Shown: positions 4,790 through 7,374 of the stretch, piece after piece | How the letters are laid out: every line of letters begins with the position of its first letter | Numbering within the stretch: the stretch's first letter is position 1 | Origin: Phycisphaerae bacterium | Lineage (GTDB): Bacteria; Planctomycetota; Phycisphaerae; Phycisphaerales; Phycisphaeraceae | DNA length: 7,374 bases | NCBI GenBank assembly: GCA_002688155.1 | Contig: NZCH01000040.1 | Location: forward strand, 1 to 7,374 | Direction: 5' to 3' | Notes under the pieces: generated by a model | The model's input: the letters and a program-made list of their open reading frames with translations, nothing else | The model's database searches: none | What the model was told of the DNA's origin: nothing | Translations under genes and position numbers: made by a program

Positions 4790-5374
4790 ATGACCTGGAT
4801 GTCCTTGACACGCATAGCGATCACCGGCGCGGCCGCACTGGCGTTGATGCCTGCGGTTGCGCTGGCGGCGGACGATGGGAACAACCTGTTCGCGGGCACG
4901 TTGCTGCAGTCGCTGGCCGCGATCATTGCCTTCGTTATTCTGCTGGTCGTGCTGCGCAAATTCGCGTGGGGGCCTATTCTGTCGGGTCTTCAGGACCGCG
5001 AGGCGAAGATCAAAGGTGACCTCGAAGAGGCGGAGAAAGCCGCCAACGAGGCCAATGCCACGCTGACCGAATACAAGGCCAAGCTGGCAGACGCGCAGGA
5101 ACAGGCGCGCGCCATGATTGATCAGAGCCGCGCCGATGCGCAGCGGGTGGCCGCGGAGATCAAGGACGACACGCAGAACGAGATCAATCAGATGAAAGAG
5201 CGGGCGCAGCAGGACATTGGCGCGGCCAAAGAGCAGGCGCTGGGTGAGATTTACCAGCAGACAGCCGCGCTGGCGACGGATGTCGCCGGGCGGATCCTGC
5301 AGCGACAGATCGATGAGACTGACCAGCAGCGGCTGGTGGACGAATCGCTGGGGCAATTGAAGCGCGGGGATTGA
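4790..5374 (+). CDS. atpF: F1Fo ATP synthase subunit b, with N-terminal signal-like sequence
   Basis: A 194-residue protein, against about 156 in E. coli. Residues 1-26 look like a signal peptide (TRIA, an Ala/Leu core, VALA before ADDG). A second hydrophobic segment at about 36-56 is the membrane anchor, followed by the family signature RKFAWGPI (56-63) and a long charged helix from about 66 to 175 (LQDREAKIKGDLEEAEKAAN onward) that forms the dimeric coiled-coil stalk. The C-terminal part (ALATDVAGRILQRQID, 160-175) is the usual region contacting delta. The peripheral stalk holds F1 still while the rotor turns. Only one b gene is present here, with no b' paralogue, so a homodimer is likely. 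Removal of the first segment would leave a short N-terminus on the outer face, which fits the normal topology of b. Identification is secure. Confidence 0.95.
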   Translation: MTWMSLTRIAITGAAALALMPAVALAADDGNNLFAGTLLQSLAAIIAFVILLVVLRKFAWGPILSGLQDREAKIKGDLEEAEKAANEANATLTEYKAKLADAQEQARAMIDQSRADAQRVAAEIKDDTQNEINQMKERAQQDIGAAKEQALGEIYQQTAALATDVAGRILQRQIDETDQQRLVDESLGQLKRGD

Positions 5375-5379
5375 CTCAA

Positions 5380-5408
5380 GCAATGTGCATTGCGAGTCGG
5401 CATTGCGA
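5380..5408 (+). repeat. Overlapping inverted and direct repeats between atpF and atpH
   Basis: GCAATG-TG-CATTGC (5380-5393) is a perfect dyad. GCATTGCGA occurs at 5387-5395 and again at 5400-5408. The left arm GCAATG can therefore pair with either copy of CATTGC, giving two alternative short hairpins in the 54-base gap before atpH. No function can be assigned. Confidence 0.4.
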
Positions 5409-5428
5409 AGCCACGAGCGGCGAGTGAC

Positions 5429-6019
5429 ATGGCGAACGCTACGGAACAACTTGGGGCAGTTCAGCAGGTGTACGCCCGTGCGCTCATTGAACTTGCGCAG
5501 GAAAGCGGCACTATCGACGAGGTCGCCGACGAGGTACAGCAGGTTCGCACGCTGCTGTCGCAGGAGCCGGCCCTGGATGCACTGTTGTCCAGCCGGGTGC
5601 TTTCCATTTCCGAACGTGCGCAGAGCATCGACACCATTTTCAAGGGATGCGTGAGCGACCTGGTGTTGCGGTTCCTTCAAGTCGTCAACGCGAAGAACCG
5701 CATCGACGTGCTTGGCGGGATTTTGCGCAGCTTCGAGCAGCATCTCGACGAACTGCGCGGGATCGTTGAAGTCGATGCGTTTGTCGCGCATAGATTGCCC
5801 GATGATCCGGCGGCGCAAGTGTCCAAGCACATCGGTGACGCACTGGGCAAGACGGTCGTGCTGCACCAATGCGTCGATCCGAACCTGATCGGCGGGCTGA
5901 AAATACGGGTCGGCGATCAGTTGATCGACGGCTCGGTGGCGACCCAACTGGGAATTATCAAGGAGCAATTGATTGCGGCCGGGCGCCAGAGCGCACGGGA
6001 GGCGGCGCGGGCGCTGTGA
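5429..6019 (+). CDS. atpH: F1Fo ATP synthase subunit delta (OSCP homologue)
   Basis: A 196-residue protein, close to the usual 175-190. The ATG at 5429 is preferred over an in-frame TTG at 5390: the family's N-terminal helix (VYARALIELAQESG, 14-27) then begins after a short lead, and the 13 extra residues from the TTG have no family resemblance. The Shine-Dalgarno is weak (CGAG, five bases away). Residues about 10-108 form the helical N-terminal domain that binds the tops of the alpha subunits. The C-terminal part carries the OSCP/delta signature VDPNLIGGLKIRVGDQLIDG (149-168), followed by SVATQLGIIKEQL. It links subunit b to F1 as part of the stator. It lies 54 bases after atpF and 57 before atpA. 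Identification is secure; only the start is slightly uncertain. Confidence 0.94.
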   Translation: MANATEQLGAVQQVYARALIELAQESGTIDEVADEVQQVRTLLSQEPALDALLSSRVLSISERAQSIDTIFKGCVSDLVLRFLQVVNAKNRIDVLGGILRSFEQHLDELRGIVEVDAFVAHRLPDDPAAQVSKHIGDALGKTVVLHQCVDPNLIGGLKIRVGDQLIDGSVATQLGIIKEQLIAAGRQSAREAARAL

Positions 6020-6076
6020 TGGTGAATGAATGCGCCAAGCCGCACGCGGCAGTGACAACAACACGAGAATTAAACC

Positions 6077-7374
6077 ATGAAAATCAATACGGACGAAATC
6101 ACCAACGTTATCAAGCAGGAAGTCCAGCGTTATTCGACGGAACTGGAGATTTCGCAGGTCGGTCAGGTCATCGAGGTCGGTGACGGGATCGCGCGGATTT
6201 ACGGCCTGTCGCAGGCGATGGCGTCCGAGATGCTCGAGTTCGACACCGGCGACGGTCAGACCGTCAGCGGCCAGGTGTTCAACCTCGAACAGGACACCGT
6301 CGGCGCGGTCATCTTCGGCGATTATCTTTCGATCAAAGAGGGCATGACCGTCCGCGCAACGGGCAATTTGCTGTCCGTCCCGGTGGGCGAAGGCATTCTC
6401 GGCCGGGTGGTCAACGCGCTTGGTGAACCGATTGACGGCAAGGGTCCGGTTCAATCGGCCGAGCGCCGCAAGGTCGACATCATCGCGCCCGGCATCGCCG
6501 ACCGCCAGCCGGTGAAACAGCCGCTGCAGACCGGTATCAAAGCGATCGACTCGATGGTCCCTATCGGCCGCGGACAGCGTGAACTGATCATCGGCGACCG
6601 CAAGACCGGCAAGACCGCCGTCGCGATCGACACGATCATCAACCAGAAGTACACCCACCAGGGCCACCATGACGGGCCTGTTTACTGCATTTATGTTGCT
6701 GTTGGTCAGAAGGATTCTACGGTCGCCGCGGTGGTCGAATCACTGCGTGAACACGGTGCGATGGACTACACGTGTGTGGTCAGCGCGTCGGCGGCGGATC
6801 CTGCGCCGATGCAGTACATCGCACCGTACTCGGGTTGCGCGATGGGCGAATACTTCATGTGGCAGGGCAAGCACGTACTGTGCGTTTATGATGACTTGTC
6901 GAAGCAGGCGGTATCGTACCGGCAATTGTCGCTTTTGCTTCGCCGCCCGCCCGGCCGCGAAGCGTACCCCGGGGATGTGTTCTACCTGCACTCACGCCTG
7001 CTCGAACGCGCGACGAAACTGTCCGACGACAACGGTGGTGGGTCGCTGACCGCGTTGCCCATCATCGAAACGCAGGAAGGCGACGTATCGGCGTACATCC
7101 CGACGAACGTGATCTCGATTACCGACGGGCAGATTTACCTGGTCCCGGACCTCTTCTTCGCGGGCGTTCGGCCGGCGGTCAACGTCGGGATCAGCGTATC
7201 GCGCGTCGGCGGTAATGCGCAGATCAAAGGGATGAAACAGGTCGCCGGCTCGCTGCGACTGGACCTGGCGTCCTTCCGCGAACTCGAGGCGTTCGCGCAG
7301 CTGGGCACCGAACTTGACGCGGCGACACAACTCCAACTCGACCGCGGGCAGCGCATGGTCGAACTGCTCAAACA
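6077..7374 (+). CDS. atpA: F1Fo ATP synthase subunit alpha (3' end beyond window)
   Basis: 432 complete codons are visible of an expected 500-515. The start is fixed by an in-frame TAA at 6071-6073, directly before ATG 6077; the Shine-Dalgarno is poor. The N-terminal helix and beta-barrel cover about 1-95 (VGQVIEVGDGIARIYGLSQA, 28-47). The P-loop is GDRKTGKT (173-180). The Walker B-like strand is LCVYDD (268-273). The alpha-family signature around RPAVNVGISVSRVGG (365-379) includes Arg376, the arginine that reaches into the catalytic site on beta. The C-terminal helical domain has just begun (LRLDLASFRELEAFAQLG). Alpha binds nucleotide without catalysis and alternates with beta in the F1 hexamer. 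The 57-base gap after atpH contains a small GC hairpin (6039-6050). The remaining genes atpG, atpD and atpC are expected downstream. No frame disruption is seen. Confidence 0.97.
   Translation, partial: MKINTDEITNVIKQEVQRYSTELEISQVGQVIEVGDGIARIYGLSQAMASEMLEFDTGDGQTVSGQVFNLEQDTVGAVIFGDYLSIKEGMTVRATGNLLSVPVGEGILGRVVNALGEPIDGKGPVQSAERRKVDIIAPGIADRQPVKQPLQTGIKAIDSMVPIGRGQRELIIGDRKTGKTAVAIDTIINQKYTHQGHHDGPVYCIYVAVGQKDSTVAAVVESLREHGAMDYTCVVSASAADPAPMQYIAPYSGCAMGEYFMWQGKHVLCVYDDLSKQAVSYRQLSLLLRRPPGREAYPGDVFYLHSRLLERATKLSDDNGGGSLTALPIIETQEGDVSAYIPTNVISITDGQIYLVPDLFFAGVRPAVNVGISVSRVGGNAQIKGMKQVAGSLRLDLASFRELEAFAQLGTELDAATQLQLDRGQRMVELLK

Noticed and set aside
5390..5428. TTG start adding 13 residues to atpH
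   Set aside because: The TTG lies inside a dyad repeat, has no Shine-Dalgarno, and the extra residues do not resemble the delta family.
4730..6670. Very long (646-codon) minus-strand open frame across atpF, atpH and the start of atpA
   Set aside because: All three sense genes and the antisense frame share one codon register. An antisense stop would need a sense TTA, CTA or TCA codon, which are rare in this GC-rich DNA. The predicted protein has no recognisable domains, while the sense genes are unmistakable.

Overview
The window looks like a chromosomal segment from a high-GC Gram-negative bacterium. I would place it tentatively in the PVC group, most likely Planctomycetota. That placement is an inference from the mix of genes: a secreted glycoside-hydrolase-like protein with a family 9-type carbohydrate-binding domain, a ceramidase-like neighbour, and an F-type ATP synthase operon in which subunits c and b both begin with signal-peptide-like sequences. 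No rRNA or other taxonomic marker is present.

Layout. Positions 1-2094 (minus strand) hold two closely spaced genes in the same direction. The first is a complete 610-residue secreted glycoside-hydrolase-like/CBM9-like protein (262-2094). Twelve bases after its stop comes the 5' end of a gene resembling the N-terminal domain of neutral/alkaline ceramidases (1-249, running off the left edge). Positions 2095-2702 form a divergent intergenic region. It holds one doubtful minus-strand ORF, a perfect dyad symmetry, a sigma70-like promoter candidate facing right and a GC-rich inverted repeat over a ribosome binding site. Positions 2703-7374 (plus strand) are the first seven genes of an ATP synthase operon in the order atpZ - atpI-like - atpB (a) - atpE (c) - atpF (b) - atpH (delta) - atpA (alpha, cut by the right edge). 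The gamma, beta and epsilon genes are expected beyond the window but are not seen.

How the genes work together. atpB, atpE and atpF encode the membrane Fo part (stator a, rotor ring c, peripheral stalk b). atpH joins the stalk to F1, and atpA is the non-catalytic nucleotide-binding subunit. The two small membrane proteins at the front are of the AtpZ/AtpI class linked to assembly or ion handling. The c subunit lacks the residues typical of sodium-type rings, so a proton-driven enzyme is the natural reading. Stem-loops sit on both sides of atpE, the gene whose product is needed in the most copies, and atpE has the strongest Shine-Dalgarno sequence of the operon.

I see no clearly undescribed system. 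The most notable points are an arginine inside the first membrane helix of subunit c, signal peptides on both c and b, a GH42-like four-cysteine cluster with an altered catalytic motif in the secreted enzyme, and the symmetric sequences in the divergent intergenic region.
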